Below are positions 35,476 to 44,977 of a DNA stretch of 60,817 nucleotides, in pieces. This DNA comes from Rossellomorea aquimaris (GTDB lineage Bacteria > Bacillota > Bacilli > Bacillales > Bacillaceae_B). The stretch is taken from positions 1-60,817 of the forward strand of contig NZ_QNRJ01000020.1 of assembly GCF_003315075.1 (NCBI RefSeq). The letters run 5' to 3'. The stretch's first letter is position 1. Every line of letters starts with the position of its first letter. The notes beneath the pieces were generated by a model. It saw only the letters and a list, made by a program, of their open reading frames with translations. It ran no database searches and had not been told where the DNA came from. The position numbers and the translations under genes were made by a program.

Positions 35476-38400
35476 TCACAAAATACTTTCTCTTAGCATA
35501 TATCCAGCAACTGATCCCTTTTCAACTAGGAAATCTAATACTATTAACACTTCTCGCTTTAACCTAGCTTCTCTTCGGATTTTTTCTCTATTGATATAAA
35601 TATAGCTTTTAATGACAATTTCTAAATAATATATAGTATTTTCCTCTAGTTCAATATTCCATAAACTTTGATGTTCTAATAACATATGTGAAATCCAAGA
35701 GATTCCGGGATTAATAAATCTTTGCCCAATTCCATTTAATAATTTTGCAATCGAATATAGAACTGCCGGTGAATCTCCTATTTCTCTTGTAACTTTCATT
35801 AAAAACCTTTTATTTTGATCGTTTAAGGTATGCCAATCTGATACATTTTCATTCCATAATGCATCAGCGAAAAGATAGCTTTTGATAATGCGAGAATTAA
35901 TGTAACTATTTTTCCGTATATTATTTAATTCAACAACTTTTTCATAAAACAACTCCCATACTAACCAAAAATTATCATATTTTTTAAGTCTATCTTCTAC
36001 ATAAATAAATTCTTTAAATAAATCAGCTAAAGATTCACTATTATTTAACTTTAGGATAAATGGTTCTAAATACTTTGGTATATCAACACTTCTTGAAGAT
36101 AAAATGATTTCTGCTAACTTCACCATGAATGCATGACTAACCTCATAATCCATCCTATTGGCTCTATCATCCCATAACAACTTATCAGCAAAGATTGTTA
36201 TTATGCTTTGGATTAAATTCTTATGAACGTCATTATTGGTTTCTAACGGTATTAATTGAAATGCTGTTTTTAAAATACGCGGATGAATATCGTTTATATT
36301 TCCAATTTCCTCTAGAGTAATTTCATTTTTTATAACTTTTTCTATATTTGCCTTATATTCTTCAAAAAATCTTTCCGAAAAATTTTCTTTAACATCCATA
36401 CGTCTTTCAAAACTCTCTAAGCGTAACCGCTCTTTCATATCTTCATACTTAGGTTTTAAACTTAAATATCCTAATAAAAGGGATTGTGCATCTTTATAAT
36501 TTATAGCCCATAATTCATTTAAGATTGATTTGGTTGAATAATCCGAAAACTTAATCGATATTCCTAAAGGATGATCATTGAACAATGTAAATAATAAAAT
36601 GCCTTTAATAATTTCTTTGTCTTCTGGAAAGTATTTCAGCATAACTGGTAAGCTTGAAATAGCAGCTTCCATACCATCTCCTATCTGATAAGTATAATTA
36701 TCTTCTAAAGAAGATGAAGAAAAAGTTAGGATAACTTCTTTACAAAATTCCTTGTCAGTTTGTGAAAGAAGACTAAAATAATCTCGAAGTAAAACAGCAC
36801 ATACATATGGAGGAATACCCTTTGCAAAAATATAATCTTTATCATAACCATTCTGTAATCCTTCAAACATCTCTTGAATTTCTTTTAGTGCTAATAGTGG
36901 GTTTTCCTCATACTTAGTATACTCACTAGACTTAGCGTCCCTTTTAAATTTATAATCAGACCATAATTTTAACGGAAGGTACATAGTTGCCTCAGAGTTT
37001 TTTTGAAGCGCTGATTCACTGTACTCCATTAATTCTGAATCAATTTTAGGATTAAAATCAATCTGTACACCTTGATCCACTTTTTCAACAGTAGGATTCA
37101 TTTTCCTTCTATCCATACGTGCTAGAAAAAGCCTCCATGTTTTATTTTCTGCTAAGGAAGGATTTTCAAGTTCCTCATAATATTCATCAAAAATAGCCCA
37201 TAAGGCTTCCATTCTTTTAGTTGCTTCCTCGTCTGATGTTTCTTCATTTCTAAAAAACTGGTACATCAGTGCAACGTTTTCAAGTGTTTTTTCTCTGTGC
37301 TTATCATCACAACTCTGAATTCTTTCTTTTATATGAATATCGTGCTTATAGTTCAATCCATATCCCATCGCAAATAAACTTTTTGCAGATTGGTCGATTA
37401 TCCTTCTACTACTATCATAGAAAAAGAATTCTTTAGTATTAAATAAAACCTTTGCTATATTGAAGGTTTTTTCATGATTAGCCAAAATTACGCTTGAAAT
37501 AATAGCCGTTATAGACGCAGATTTCGAGTTTTCTATTAGATACAGAGAAACATTTTCCAATATTTCTGAATCCGTATGCTCTCCTCTTTCAAGGAGAAAC
37601 TTCTCTAATGCCATATGTATGGACTCAAAAATTTTTGGTGAAACTTGTGTTCCTCTATAGGTATTCCAAAGCCTATTACTTATATATTGTTTAATTACCT
37701 TATCGTTAATATTAACCTCTATTTCTTCTACTTCTCCTTTTGCTAAATCAGAATCCACATAGCTTTCTACAGTTTTATTTACAAATCTTAAAATAAAATC
37801 TACAGTTTCTTTGAAAGAGTACTTTAGAAGCCAATAAATAGGTGTTTGGTATGCACTAGAGGGATAATAATCACTGTTGCTTTTATCTATAGAGAAATTA
37901 TCTTCTAAATCTAATCTACTATTATAAAAAGGGTAAGCTGCTTCAGTTGGTTTAATCCAATACAATTCAGCTAACTGTAATACATAGCTAGGGAGAATTT
38001 TCAAGACTTCTTGATTGTCACCTATTCTAGATAAAATAGCATTTACCAGGCTATAATATGGATCTCTGTATTTCCTCCAATTATTTTTAATTACTTCTGA
38101 AAAAACTTCTGAAAGTTCTTCGCTAATTTCTCTTGCCCCATATAAAATAGTTTGAATTATTTTCTCTTCGGTATCATTCCCTCTAAAAGCATAATTATCT
38201 TTTTCTATAATCACTTCGTAATATTTCAAAGCAATCAAAGCTGCTAGCCTAGTTACTTCCCCATTCTTAAATTTATTATTCCATTCATAAATCACTGGTA
38301 GTATGTAGTTTACTGTTTCTATATCAAGTGAATCTTTGTATTTATAAATTATCTTAATTACACTTTCCCAACCATGTCCCTTTGGTTTTGTAACTATATA

Positions 38401-40185
38401 TTTCATAGCTGATATTGAATGTTTATCTAAACCTATTAATTTTAGATAATCTTCATCAACTTCCTTACATGCTACCCTTAATAAAAAAGTCACTCTTTTT
38501 AACCATTGTTGATCATTCTCTAATAACTCCTTTTCAAATAATTTAATAAAATAATCAGAGTAGGGTGAAAGCAAAACTGATACTAACATTTCATCTTTCC
38601 AAAAATATGGGATATCTTCAGTTTCAAATACTTCTTCTATAAGGTTTTCAACCGAATTGTCCTCTATTAAAAGCTTATCAGATACCCACTTTCTAAAACT
38701 CCGACGAATAGGAAGTGATTCTCCGATATTCTTAAAAAAATCTTGTAAACTTACTCTTTTAATATATTCAGACTCTATTATTTTTCCTAATGCCCACTCT
38801 TCGTATATGTCATGTGTAATAAAATAACCTGCAACTTCATAACCTAAAATACCATCTTGAAGTAACACAGATACTGTCTCTTCATCCTGGGTAGGTGAAA
38901 TAAAAAATTGACCTTCTTTAGCTCTCTGAAAAGCAATTTTCATAAAACATTGTTCTCTATTTGGTTTAGATTTTTTTATTAATCTATTCCATAATTTCTC
39001 TTTAAAATTTAGGTAATCAACTACTTCTTCATTATCATAAAATCTTAAATACTCATTTAAATAAAATGGATTTTTAAGTAACTCTATTAGTTTCTCATCA
39101 CTAGGTAAATTAAAATCAAACTCTTGAGCATATTCCACTAATTCTTTAATTGACAATTCCTGAATATAAAATTTAAAAGGCTTCACTTTATAGTGATCTA
39201 TAAACTGCATATCCAAATCAGACAAATAATTACTCCTGGCAGTAAATATAACTTTCCATTCATGCTTAATTAAAGTAGATATAAATTCATTAAATGGATC
39301 AGTTTTCTCTAAATCTAAAATCTTTTCAGCAGAATCAATCACTATTAATTTTCTGGCATCTTCTTTATGAATATCAATAAAATCATTAAAACTATTTCCA
39401 TTTACACCAAATAAATTATTAATGTTATTAATTTCAAACTCATTTGCTTTAAAAATATAGAAAGGAGTATCTTCTTTCACATTTTCATACAGCTTTTTAA
39501 TAACCGCCGTTTTCCCAACACCACCCATACCTGTCACAATTAAAACTTGTTCCCTTTCAATTTGGCCAAGAATATCTTGCAGCAGAGTACTTCTATTAAT
39601 CTCCAAATTTTCATCTTGATAACTAATAGATGTTTGAATACTTTCTAAAATAGCCTCAGTATGAAGTTTCTTTTCAGATAAAAGTTGGAAGATGTCCTTT
39701 TTAAAACTAAAGAAATGTTTAGAAATGTACTCATTTTCCAAAGTTACAAATGGTGATTCAAAAAAACTCGCTGTTCTCCATTCAACTTGAATTTCAAGTT
39801 GACTAGCTTTAGTATCAATATCGATTTTTGCTTGAGGATCATTTTGTTCAGGTTTATCTGAAGTATGGCTTTGCCCCCATTCTTGATTGGTATAAAAAAT
39901 GATTTTATTTATATCCGGGTAATCTCGTTTACTTTTTGTTAGTGTTGTAATCAATTCACCCTTATGATCTGATAAAGTTGTTTCATAGAATTTTGCTTGC
40001 CATCCAATAACTTCTTTGTCCACCGAAATTGGATTAGTCTCAATTCCAGATTGATTTTTATATCTAAAAACACCGAATTCTTTTCCATACTCTTTGCAAA
40101 ATAAAATATAACATAACCATTCAAAATTACTTTGTGGGTTCTCACTAAATTTAGCTTTAAAGATATTCCAATCTGGTTTAATCAT
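35476..40185 (-). CDS. STAND NTPase with Mrr-like nuclease N-terminus, Avs-like
   Basis: A 1569-aa protein. Residues 1-150 look like a Mrr-type PD-(D/E)xK nuclease: FEWLCYILFCKEYG, then GIETNP and IGWQAKFY (the QxK form of the active site). A STAND/NACHT-like ATPase follows: Walker A VTGMGGVGKTAVI (about 215-227), Walker B KLIVIDSAEKIL (about 276), sensor-like VIFTARSN. The remaining 1000 or more residues are helical repeats, the sensor part in this class. Size and order match antiviral STAND (Avs) proteins with a nuclease effector, which recognise phage terminase or portal proteins and then degrade DNA. Which Avs type this is cannot be read by eye. GAGGTGG is 5 bases from the ATG. Single gene with its own terminator. 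Confidence 0.72.
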   Translation of the reverse strand: MIKPDWNIFKAKFSENPQSNFEWLCYILFCKEYGKEFGVFRYKNQSGIETNPISVDKEVIGWQAKFYETTLSDHKGELITTLTKSKRDYPDINKIIFYTNQEWGQSHTSDKPEQNDPQAKIDIDTKASQLEIQVEWRTASFFESPFVTLENEYISKHFFSFKKDIFQLLSEKKLHTEAILESIQTSISYQDENLEINRSTLLQDILGQIEREQVLIVTGMGGVGKTAVIKKLYENVKEDTPFYIFKANEFEINNINNLFGVNGNSFNDFIDIHKEDARKLIVIDSAEKILDLEKTDPFNEFISTLIKHEWKVIFTARSNYLSDLDMQFIDHYKVKPFKFYIQELSIKELVEYAQEFDFNLPSDEKLIELLKNPFYLNEYLRFYDNEEVVDYLNFKEKLWNRLIKKSKPNREQCFMKIAFQRAKEGQFFISPTQDEETVSVLLQDGILGYEVAGYFITHDIYEEWALGKIIESEYIKRVSLQDFFKNIGESLPIRRSFRKWVSDKLLIEDNSVENLIEEVFETEDIPYFWKDEMLVSVLLSPYSDYFIKLFEKELLENDQQWLKRVTFLLRVACKEVDEDYLKLIGLDKHSISAMKYIVTKPKGHGWESVIKIIYKYKDSLDIETVNYILPVIYEWNNKFKNGEVTRLAALIALKYYEVIIEKDNYAFRGNDTEEKIIQTILYGAREISEELSEVFSEVIKNNWRKYRDPYYSLVNAILSRIGDNQEVLKILPSYVLQLAELYWIKPTEAAYPFYNSRLDLEDNFSIDKSNSDYYPSSAYQTPIYWLLKYSFKETVDFILRFVNKTVESYVDSDLAKGEVEEIEVNINDKVIKQYISNRLWNTYRGTQVSPKIFESIHMALEKFLLERGEHTDSEILENVSLYLIENSKSASITAIISSVILANHEKTFNIAKVLFNTKEFFFYDSSRRIIDQSAKSLFAMGYGLNYKHDIHIKERIQSCDDKHREKTLENVALMYQFFRNEETSDEEATKRMEALWAIFDEYYEELENPSLAENKTWRLFLARMDRRKMNPTVEKVDQGVQIDFNPKIDSELMEYSESALQKNSEATMYLPLKLWSDYKFKRDAKSSEYTKYEENPLLALKEIQEMFEGLQNGYDKDYIFAKGIPPYVCAVLLRDYFSLLSQTDKEFCKEVILTFSSSSLEDNYTYQIGDGMEAAISSLPVMLKYFPEDKEIIKGILLFTLFNDHPLGISIKFSDYSTKSILNELWAINYKDAQSLLLGYLSLKPKYEDMKERLRLESFERRMDVKENFSERFFEEYKANIEKVIKNEITLEEIGNINDIHPRILKTAFQLIPLETNNDVHKNLIQSIITIFADKLLWDDRANRMDYEVSHAFMVKLAEIILSSRSVDIPKYLEPFILKLNNSESLADLFKEFIYVEDRLKKYDNFWLVWELFYEKVVELNNIRKNSYINSRIIKSYLFADALWNENVSDWHTLNDQNKRFLMKVTREIGDSPAVLYSIAKLLNGIGQRFINPGISWISHMLLEHQSLWNIELEENTIYYLEIVIKSYIYINREKIRREARLKREVLIVLDFLVEKGSVAGYMLRESIL

Positions 40186-40267
40186 AGTTCCACCTCATTT
40201 TTGATTTAGTAAACGATATCTAAATGTAATGAATTTAGCTCATGCAGCCTTCCTATCACTATAAAAT

Positions 40268-40642
40268 CTAATATTTTTGACGAAGAAACGTTGCCATTTC
40301 CCTTTCACTTTTGAAAACTAATTGCCTTACCCTTTCTGGAGTAACCTTAATGATCTGAGCGACTTCCTTTAGCTTTAACGGAGCGCCGTTAACACCATAA
40401 ACGGAATCTAATACTAATTGTTCTCTTTCACTCACAACCTTTTTATATTTTAGATAAACATTAATAAATCTCTTATACTCATCCGAATCCTTATTATGTA
40501 AGATGCTAAAATATCTTTTCCTCACTCCAAGTTTTTCACGCTTTATCATAAAAATAAAATAATTAATATCTTCTATCGTAATTTTCAACTTAACAACACC
40601 CTCCAGAAACATACCTTGACCATACATACTTCGACATTTCAT
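40268..40642 (-). CDS. Sigma-70 region 4-like DNA-binding protein
   Basis: A frame of up to 124 aa. The C-terminal 55 residues follow sigma-70 region 4: SEREQLVLDSVYG, KLKEVAQIIKVTPERVRQLV, KSEREMATFL. Region 2 is missing, so it is not a complete sigma factor. The start is uncertain: a TTG at 40588 has GGAGG 11 bases upstream (106 aa), and the ATG at 40642 lacks a good site. It lies just upstream of the Avs-like gene on the same strand, with 80 bases between, and may regulate it. Confidence 0.6.
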   Translation of the reverse strand: MKCRSMYGQGMFLEGVVKLKITIEDINYFIFMIKREKLGVRKRYFSILHNKDSDEYKRFINVYLKYKKVVSEREQLVLDSVYGVNGAPLKLKEVAQIIKVTPERVRQLVFKSEREMATFLRQKY

Positions 40643-40665
40643 TTAAAAAAACCTACATAACATGT

Positions 40666-40704
40666 AAAAAAGTGGATAATGCGTTCCCTGTTTACCCACT
40701 TTTT
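40666..40704 (-). terminator. Terminator after hepT pseudogene
   Basis: AAAAAGTGG and CCACTTTTT arms with a 20-base loop, followed by a T run on the minus strand, directly past the end of the broken hepT reading frame. Confidence 0.55.
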
Positions 40705-40714
40705 AAAGATTAAC

Positions 40715-41055
40715 CTATTTGCTTTTAATTGCAGCACAATTAGTTCTTAATGTAATAATATCTACTGTTGCTATTTTCCAAATTTCATATACATCTAGAC
40801 TGTCATACTCCTTTATGAGAGTATGCGAAACTCAATTATCTTCTCCCAAGGAATATGGGGATTATCTTCCCTAACTTCTGTTGAGATGTTTTTTGCTGCT
40901 TCTCCAATAAGTTCTAGATTCCAAATTACTGCATCAATAATTAACCTAGCCTTTTTGAACTCTTCAAGTGACAGTCCTTGTGTGTATGTCTTTATGGTGT
41001 CGGCAACATTAATAATTCTGTCAATAAAATAAAAATTGGCCACTGAAATATTCAC
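40715..41055 (-). pseudogene. Frameshifted HepT-like (DUF86) RNase toxin
   Basis: The first 76 codons are HepT-like: IDRIINVADTIKTYTQG, FKKARLIIDAVIWNLELIGEAAKNIS, IPWEKI. The frame then ends at 40813. Shifting one base at about 40823 continues the family: TLIKEYDSLDVYEIWKIATVDI and onward to a stop at 40715. Restoring one A would read RNTLIKEY where active HepT has RNxLxHxY, so the catalytic His is also a Lys. No MntA antitoxin gene is next to it. A dead toxin. Confidence 0.7.
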
Positions 41056-41268
41056 ATCCTGTAATTTATTTGACTATTAGTAAGACTAGATCTAAAACAA
41101 TCCCTCGCACCATATCCTGTACGATTAGAGCTTCGACAAGAACTTATTTTAATTGGTTCTTTATTAGAAGAACTTTACTTATTATAATAAAACAAATAAG
41201 GGCTCGATGTAACTGCGTAGTATCTGCTATAAATGGTTCTTAATGATTTATAAAGGGGGAATTAGATT

Positions 41269-41556
41269 ATGAGGGATAAAACAAGCATTATCAGAACCGA
41301 ATTAGAAAAAATGCTTTTGAATAAAGAAATCCCTTCATCTATCGTTCCAGAGATAAGTGACATCTTGGAATACTTAAAAACCAATAATATCTTTAAATAC
41401 GAGCGACGAAAATTCCTAGAAGAATGTCCTCCAGAAATTTTAAAAGTCTTGGCTATAGCAAGGGAACGTTATTGGTACCAAAAAACAAGTGAAGAAACAT
41501 GCCTCATGAAGAATATCTTTGTTCAAAAGACAAACCATAAAGATAGTGATACCTAA
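41269..41556 (+). CDS. Hypothetical 95-aa protein
   Basis: First of three small rightward genes. AGGGGGAA lies upstream of the ATG. A helical, charged protein (IIRTELEKMLLNKEI, PEISDILEYLKTNN, FLEECPPEILKVL) without a recognised domain. The genes are spaced 54 and 18 bases apart and end in one terminator, so they look like an operon of a mobile element. Confidence 0.55.
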   Translation: MRDKTSIIRTELEKMLLNKEIPSSIVPEISDILEYLKTNNIFKYERRKFLEECPPEILKVLAIARERYWYQKTSEETCLMKNIFVQKTNHKDSDT

Positions 41557-41610
41557 TTAAAGTAATCTTGAAAAAAATAGTAAAATGCAGTCACAATAGA
41601 GGGATTCCAA

Positions 41611-41859
41611 ATGAAGGGGGAATGGTTTGAAGTTGAGATGCATTACTTAATTGATGGGCATAGAAACATGAGTTCCAACCGGTTTAGGTGCAAGCGACAT
41701 GAGTTACCATGTAAAATTAGTGGCTGGATAAAAAATATTAAAATGGAAACCGGATATCGAAAAACAGTTGTTGAAAAGATCATTTTAAACGGTAGTGAGG
41801 ATATTGCAGAAGAGATAATGAGCTATAAATTTGATCAGGATGATCTTCTACCTTTTTAG
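41611..41859 (+). CDS. Hypothetical 82-aa protein
   Basis: Second of the small-gene operon. GAGGG is 7 bases from the ATG. The N-terminus is beta-like (GEWFEVEMHYLIDGH), the middle basic with two cysteines, and the tail acidic (DQDDLLPF). No family recognised. Confidence 0.55.
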   Translation: MKGEWFEVEMHYLIDGHRNMSSNRFRCKRHELPCKISGWIKNIKMETGYRKTVVEKIILNGSEDIAEEIMSYKFDQDDLLPF

Positions 41860-41877
41860 TTTAGGGAGTGTAAAAAG

Positions 41878-42066
41878 ATGAATGGAGATTACTTTGTTTT
41901 AAAGGCACAACTTTCTGAATTGAAGTTAAAGCTGTGTCACGCAGGGTTGTCACTTTATGATAAACCAACGACTAAAGAAGAAATTGCTGTTGAATTAGAG
42001 CTAGTACTGCAACTGGTTGATCAACTAGAGGAAGGGCTGACTAGGAAAGCCCCTTCTTTTGTGTAA
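41878..42066 (+). CDS. Hypothetical 62-aa helical protein
   Basis: Third of the small-gene operon, ATG 9 bases after GGGAG. Almost wholly helical and acidic (AVELELVLQLVDQLEEGL). The last codons lie inside the operon terminator, an economical arrangement that supports the gene end. Function unknown. Confidence 0.5.
   Translation: MNGDYFVLKAQLSELKLKLCHAGLSLYDKPTTKEEIAVELELVLQLVDQLEEGLTRKAPSFV
42031..42060 (+). terminator. Terminator overlapping 3' end of 62-aa gene
   Basis: GAAGGGCT and AGCCCCTTC pair with one bulge, followed by TTTTG. It ends the small-gene operon within its last codons. Confidence 0.55.
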
Positions 42067-42202
42067 GGACTTCTTTGTTGGTTTTAATATCATTGCTATA
42101 AACGTGTTAGCTCAATCACCTGATTAAAATTAAGGAAAAACCGACTGCCTAGATGGTGTACTATGTATTAATTAGGTTACAAAATCCATAAATTACTCCC
42201 AT

Positions 42203-42227
42203 AAAAAAACCCCTCTTTAAAGAGAGG
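42203..42227 (-). terminator. Terminator of integrase remnant
   Basis: On the minus strand CCTCT-CTTTAA-AGAGG followed by GGTTTTTTT, directly past the stop of the integrase remnant. Confidence 0.6.
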
Positions 42228-42238
42228 AAAGATGCCTA

Positions 42239-42863
42239 TTATTCTTTATTCTTTCTTTTTCTATTTTTTACTGGTTGCAGCTTGGGTTTCCTGACTGAAA
42301 TTTCATCATCTTCTTTCCAACCATCTGTGTTCGGTTGCAGATAAATGTAACTAATAGGATCGCTACAAATTGACTCATTGATTAATTCGAAGGAGCTATA
42401 ATCATTTACCAGGAACTGTATCAAGTGCATTTTCCTAAAATCGTTATAAGTAATTACTCTTAAACCAGCTTGTTCTATTAAGCGTTTAAACCTTTGTCTC
42501 ATTGCCTGTATATTCTGAACTCCACCTACTTTATCAGGGAATACAAGATCTAATCTAGATGGGAAATACTGGCCAAATTTTCGCTCTAGATATTGCTGAT
42601 GTTTTTTTAAAATAGGTAAAAGGTTTGTTGGCAATGGTAATGTACGAACTCCTTTAATTTTAGTCATACCTTCTTTTTCTTCTGTATAAGAAGATAAGCT
42701 TTTGCCTACTGTTACAGTTTGCCTTTCAAAATCAATATCGCTCCATAAAAGTGCTAAAATCTCTCCTTGCCTAACTCCAGTAGAGAGCGCGAACTCATAC
42801 ATCACACCCTCACCAGCTTCATATGCCACTTTGAGGAATTGCTGAGTCTCTTGCACGGACCAT
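42239..42863 (-). pseudogene. Tyrosine integrase remnant, split by IS21 element A
   Basis: The catalytic-domain half of a phage/ICE-type integrase: WSVQETQQFLKVA, STGVRQGEILALLWSDID (active-site Arg), then a worn C-terminus where ITYNDFRKM stands in place of the usual HDLRH and no convincing GH...Y follows. The open frame continues left-to-right to 42910 only because it reads into the IS end, so its first 15 or so codons (MVKKMARVVKTLG) are insertion-sequence DNA. The true upstream reading (KKKPPIKSEL) is found past the IS at 48485-48587 and soon meets a stop. A non-functional relic of an earlier integrated element. Confidence 0.72.
42859..42863. repeat. Target duplication of IS21 A, left
   Basis: ACCAT, matched by ACCAT at 48485-48489 one base past the right end. 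The extra T at 48484 leaves the exact end uncertain by one base. Confidence 0.5.
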
Positions 42864-42960
42864 TGAATACAGCCAAGTGTTTTTACCACCCTTGCCATCT
42901 TTTTTACCACTCTCCGCCAAGGAATTTACCAGGCTACGCCAACGCATTTACCAATGGATA

Positions 42961-43002
42961 AAAAAGCCCTACAGATTAACATTCTAGTAATCTTATAGGG
43001 CT
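42961..43002 (-). terminator. Terminator of IS21 A operon
   Basis: On the minus strand AGCCCTA and TAGGGCT arms with a further TAAGATTA/TAATCTG part, followed by TTTTTT. It lies right after the third small gene; element B has a terminator at the same relative place. Confidence 0.65.
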
Positions 43003-43016
43003 ATTTTTGTAATTAA

Positions 43017-43229
43017 CTACTTAGACTGGTTATTGAAGTAATCGAAGATTATCTTTCTGGACCCTTCATAAATATCTTGCTCAGTCCAACTATAAGGAAC
43101 AGGTTCCTCGCCATAAACCTTTAAAAGCTTTTCAATTAGTTCCTTTGGGAAAGGAATCCAGCTTTTGAAACCCACCAAATAATAGTTTTCTTCCATCTTC
43201 TCAATCTCTTTTGGGGTTAAAGTTGTCAT
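43017..43229 (-). CDS. IS21 A accessory small protein
   Basis: A 70-aa protein, 7 bases after istB, before the operon terminator. Predicted two-helix protein (FPKELIEKLLKVYGE, TEQDIYEGSRKIIFDYF). IS21 elements normally carry only istA and istB. Element B has a third gene at the same place with a similar pattern of PxEVIEQIVELL and DQEDLVRQAVTIIED, so it is probably a real but divergent accessory gene. Role unknown. Confidence 0.6.
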   Translation of the reverse strand: MTTLTPKEIEKMEENYYLVGFKSWIPFPKELIEKLLKVYGEEPVPYSWTEQDIYEGSRKIIFDYFNNQSK

Positions 43230-43236
43230 ATCATAG

Positions 43237-43986
43237 TTACCTGCCTAACCCATGACGCTCACGCATAGAAACTTCTCCGTCTAGTAGAATTTGATAGGAG
43301 TCATGAATAATGCGATCTAAAATTGCTTCCGCAATTGTTTCATTTCCTAACTTTAAATGCCATCCACTAGGATCAATCTGTGAACAGAAAATAGTGGAAC
43401 CAACCTTATGACGAGCTTCTGTAATTTCCAAAAGGATAGCTGCTTCATCCGTTGTTAAATCTGTTAATAGCCACTCATCTAGGATCAGGAGATCTACTTT
43501 CGTATATTTTTTTATGCTCTTCCGATAACTTCCATCTGCTGCTAATTTAGTGAGTGACAGCTCATCCAGTAATTCTGGTAACCGAATATATTTAACGTTG
43601 AAAAACTGTCGGCAAGCAGATATTCCGAAGGCAGTAGCTAAGAATGATTTTCCTGAACCTGTAGGTCCTTTTAATATAATATTGTGGCTATCAAGGATAT
43701 AAGTACAACTAGCCAACTTCAAAATCAACTCTTTGTTTAGTCTTCGATCCTCATGATATTCCAGGTCTTCAATACATGCATTGGAGTTAAGAAAAGTCGC
43801 AGTTTTGATTAGCCGTTGAAGCTTATTACTCTTTCGGCGGGCATGTTCTAAATCGACCAGTAAACTAAATCGATCTTCAAAAGTCATTTTTTGAAAATCT
43901 TTATTCGCTGTTTGTTCCTTGTAGGCCTCAGCCATCCCACTTAATTTCATTTCGGTTAATTTAGTTAATGTTTGTTCATTCATCAT
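43237..43986 (-). CDS. istB: IS21 helper ATPase IstB, element A
   Basis: A 249-aa AAA+ ATPase: Walker A LKGPTGSGKSFLATAFG (about residue 104-112), Walker B DLLILDEWLL, and the CRQFFNVKYIRLPELLDEL segment usual in IstB. It selects the target and activates IstA. The ATG overlaps the istA stop by 4 bases. It seems intact, although its istA partner is split by element B. Confidence 0.9.
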   Translation of the reverse strand: MMNEQTLTKLTEMKLSGMAEAYKEQTANKDFQKMTFEDRFSLLVDLEHARRKSNKLQRLIKTATFLNSNACIEDLEYHEDRRLNKELILKLASCTYILDSHNIILKGPTGSGKSFLATAFGISACRQFFNVKYIRLPELLDELSLTKLAADGSYRKSIKKYTKVDLLILDEWLLTDLTTDEAAILLEITEARHKVGSTIFCSQIDPSGWHLKLGNETIAEAILDRIIHDSYQILLDGEVSMRERHGLGR

Positions 43987-44977
43987 TTATCCGTTCCCCC
44001 ATAGTAAGAAGCTCCACGTGTAAAGCCGTAATTATTTTTATTGATATCTGTTTTCCGTTTTAATTCTTGCTCTGCATCATTCTTCTTGTTAGTCTTCAGT
44101 AGCGTTTGGATACTTTTGACCGTTGGTCTTTTAGTCATTGAGAGTACCATCTTACAAGCACGTTCAATCTCATATTTCGTGTATCGACGCTCAAACTTTT
44201 TTAAAGAGAATATAGATTGTAGGGCTAGCTTCTCTGTTTGTGAAGTATCTAGAAGATATCTAATTACGCTTAACGTTGATTCTCCGATATTTTCTGCCCA
44301 TTCAATCGCAGCTTCTGGGGTTTGATCAACGAATAATTTGTGATTATCTGGCATATGGTCGTGAATGGTGGTAGTTTGTCCAAATTTCCCATATAATCGT
44401 TTATGAGAGGCAATTCTCATATGGTTAAAAAATACTTCTATGAGGTTATCGGACACTCTCACCTCGACTTCTCGATTGATATATTCGTATGGCACGGAAT
44501 AAAACATACTATCGAAAGAAACGTGATAGTCAGGTGCTACAGTTGTCTTTTTCCATTCAGATATTTTATAAGGTGCTGTTGGAAGGGGAGAAAGCGCAAA
44601 TTTCTCCTCTTCTTCAAATGCAGACAAACGAGACCCTTTTTTCCGAGTGAAGGGTCTTTTATTAAATTCATCTAATTTCTTCCGAACCTCTTCGTTCAAT
44701 TCATCAATTGTGAAGCAATGTGTATTTCTTAATGCTGCGATGATCCAGGTAGAGATAACTCCAACCGAACCTTCCACACTAGCTTTATCTTTTGGGGTAC
44801 GCACCCTCGCCGGCATAACGACAGTGTTGTAGTAGTCCGCCATCTCTTTGTAGGCAGGATTCAATATCAATTCACGGGTCGTATGCTTCGTAACGCTCGT
44901 TTTTAAGTTGTCTGGAACGACAATTTGAGTCGTGCCACCAAAATACTTATAGGCATTATTGTGAAGTGTAATCCATG
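43983..44977 (-). pseudogene. istA: IstA transposase of element A, C-terminal part
   Basis: Continues the 47763-48325 fragment. Contains the second catalytic Asp region VVPDNLKTSV and the catalytic Glu in PKDKASVEGS, followed by the C-terminal beta-barrel and tail. It is cut at 44977 by insertion of element B; the target copy ATCCATG is at 44971-44977. An open frame starting within it at 44870 is not a natural gene start. Joining both parts with one copy of the 7-base duplication gives 1551 bases, exactly 517 codons, reading SHSWITLHNN across the seam. Confidence 0.88.
44971..44977. repeat. 7-bp target duplication of IS21 B, left
   Basis: ATCCATG, repeated at 47763-47769 immediately outside the other end of element B. 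Confidence 0.85.

Noticed and set aside
42864..42960. TGGTAAA repeats considered as a plasmid iteron origin
   Set aside because: They pair with the same repeats at 48.4 kb and flank istA/istB, so they are IS21 ends.
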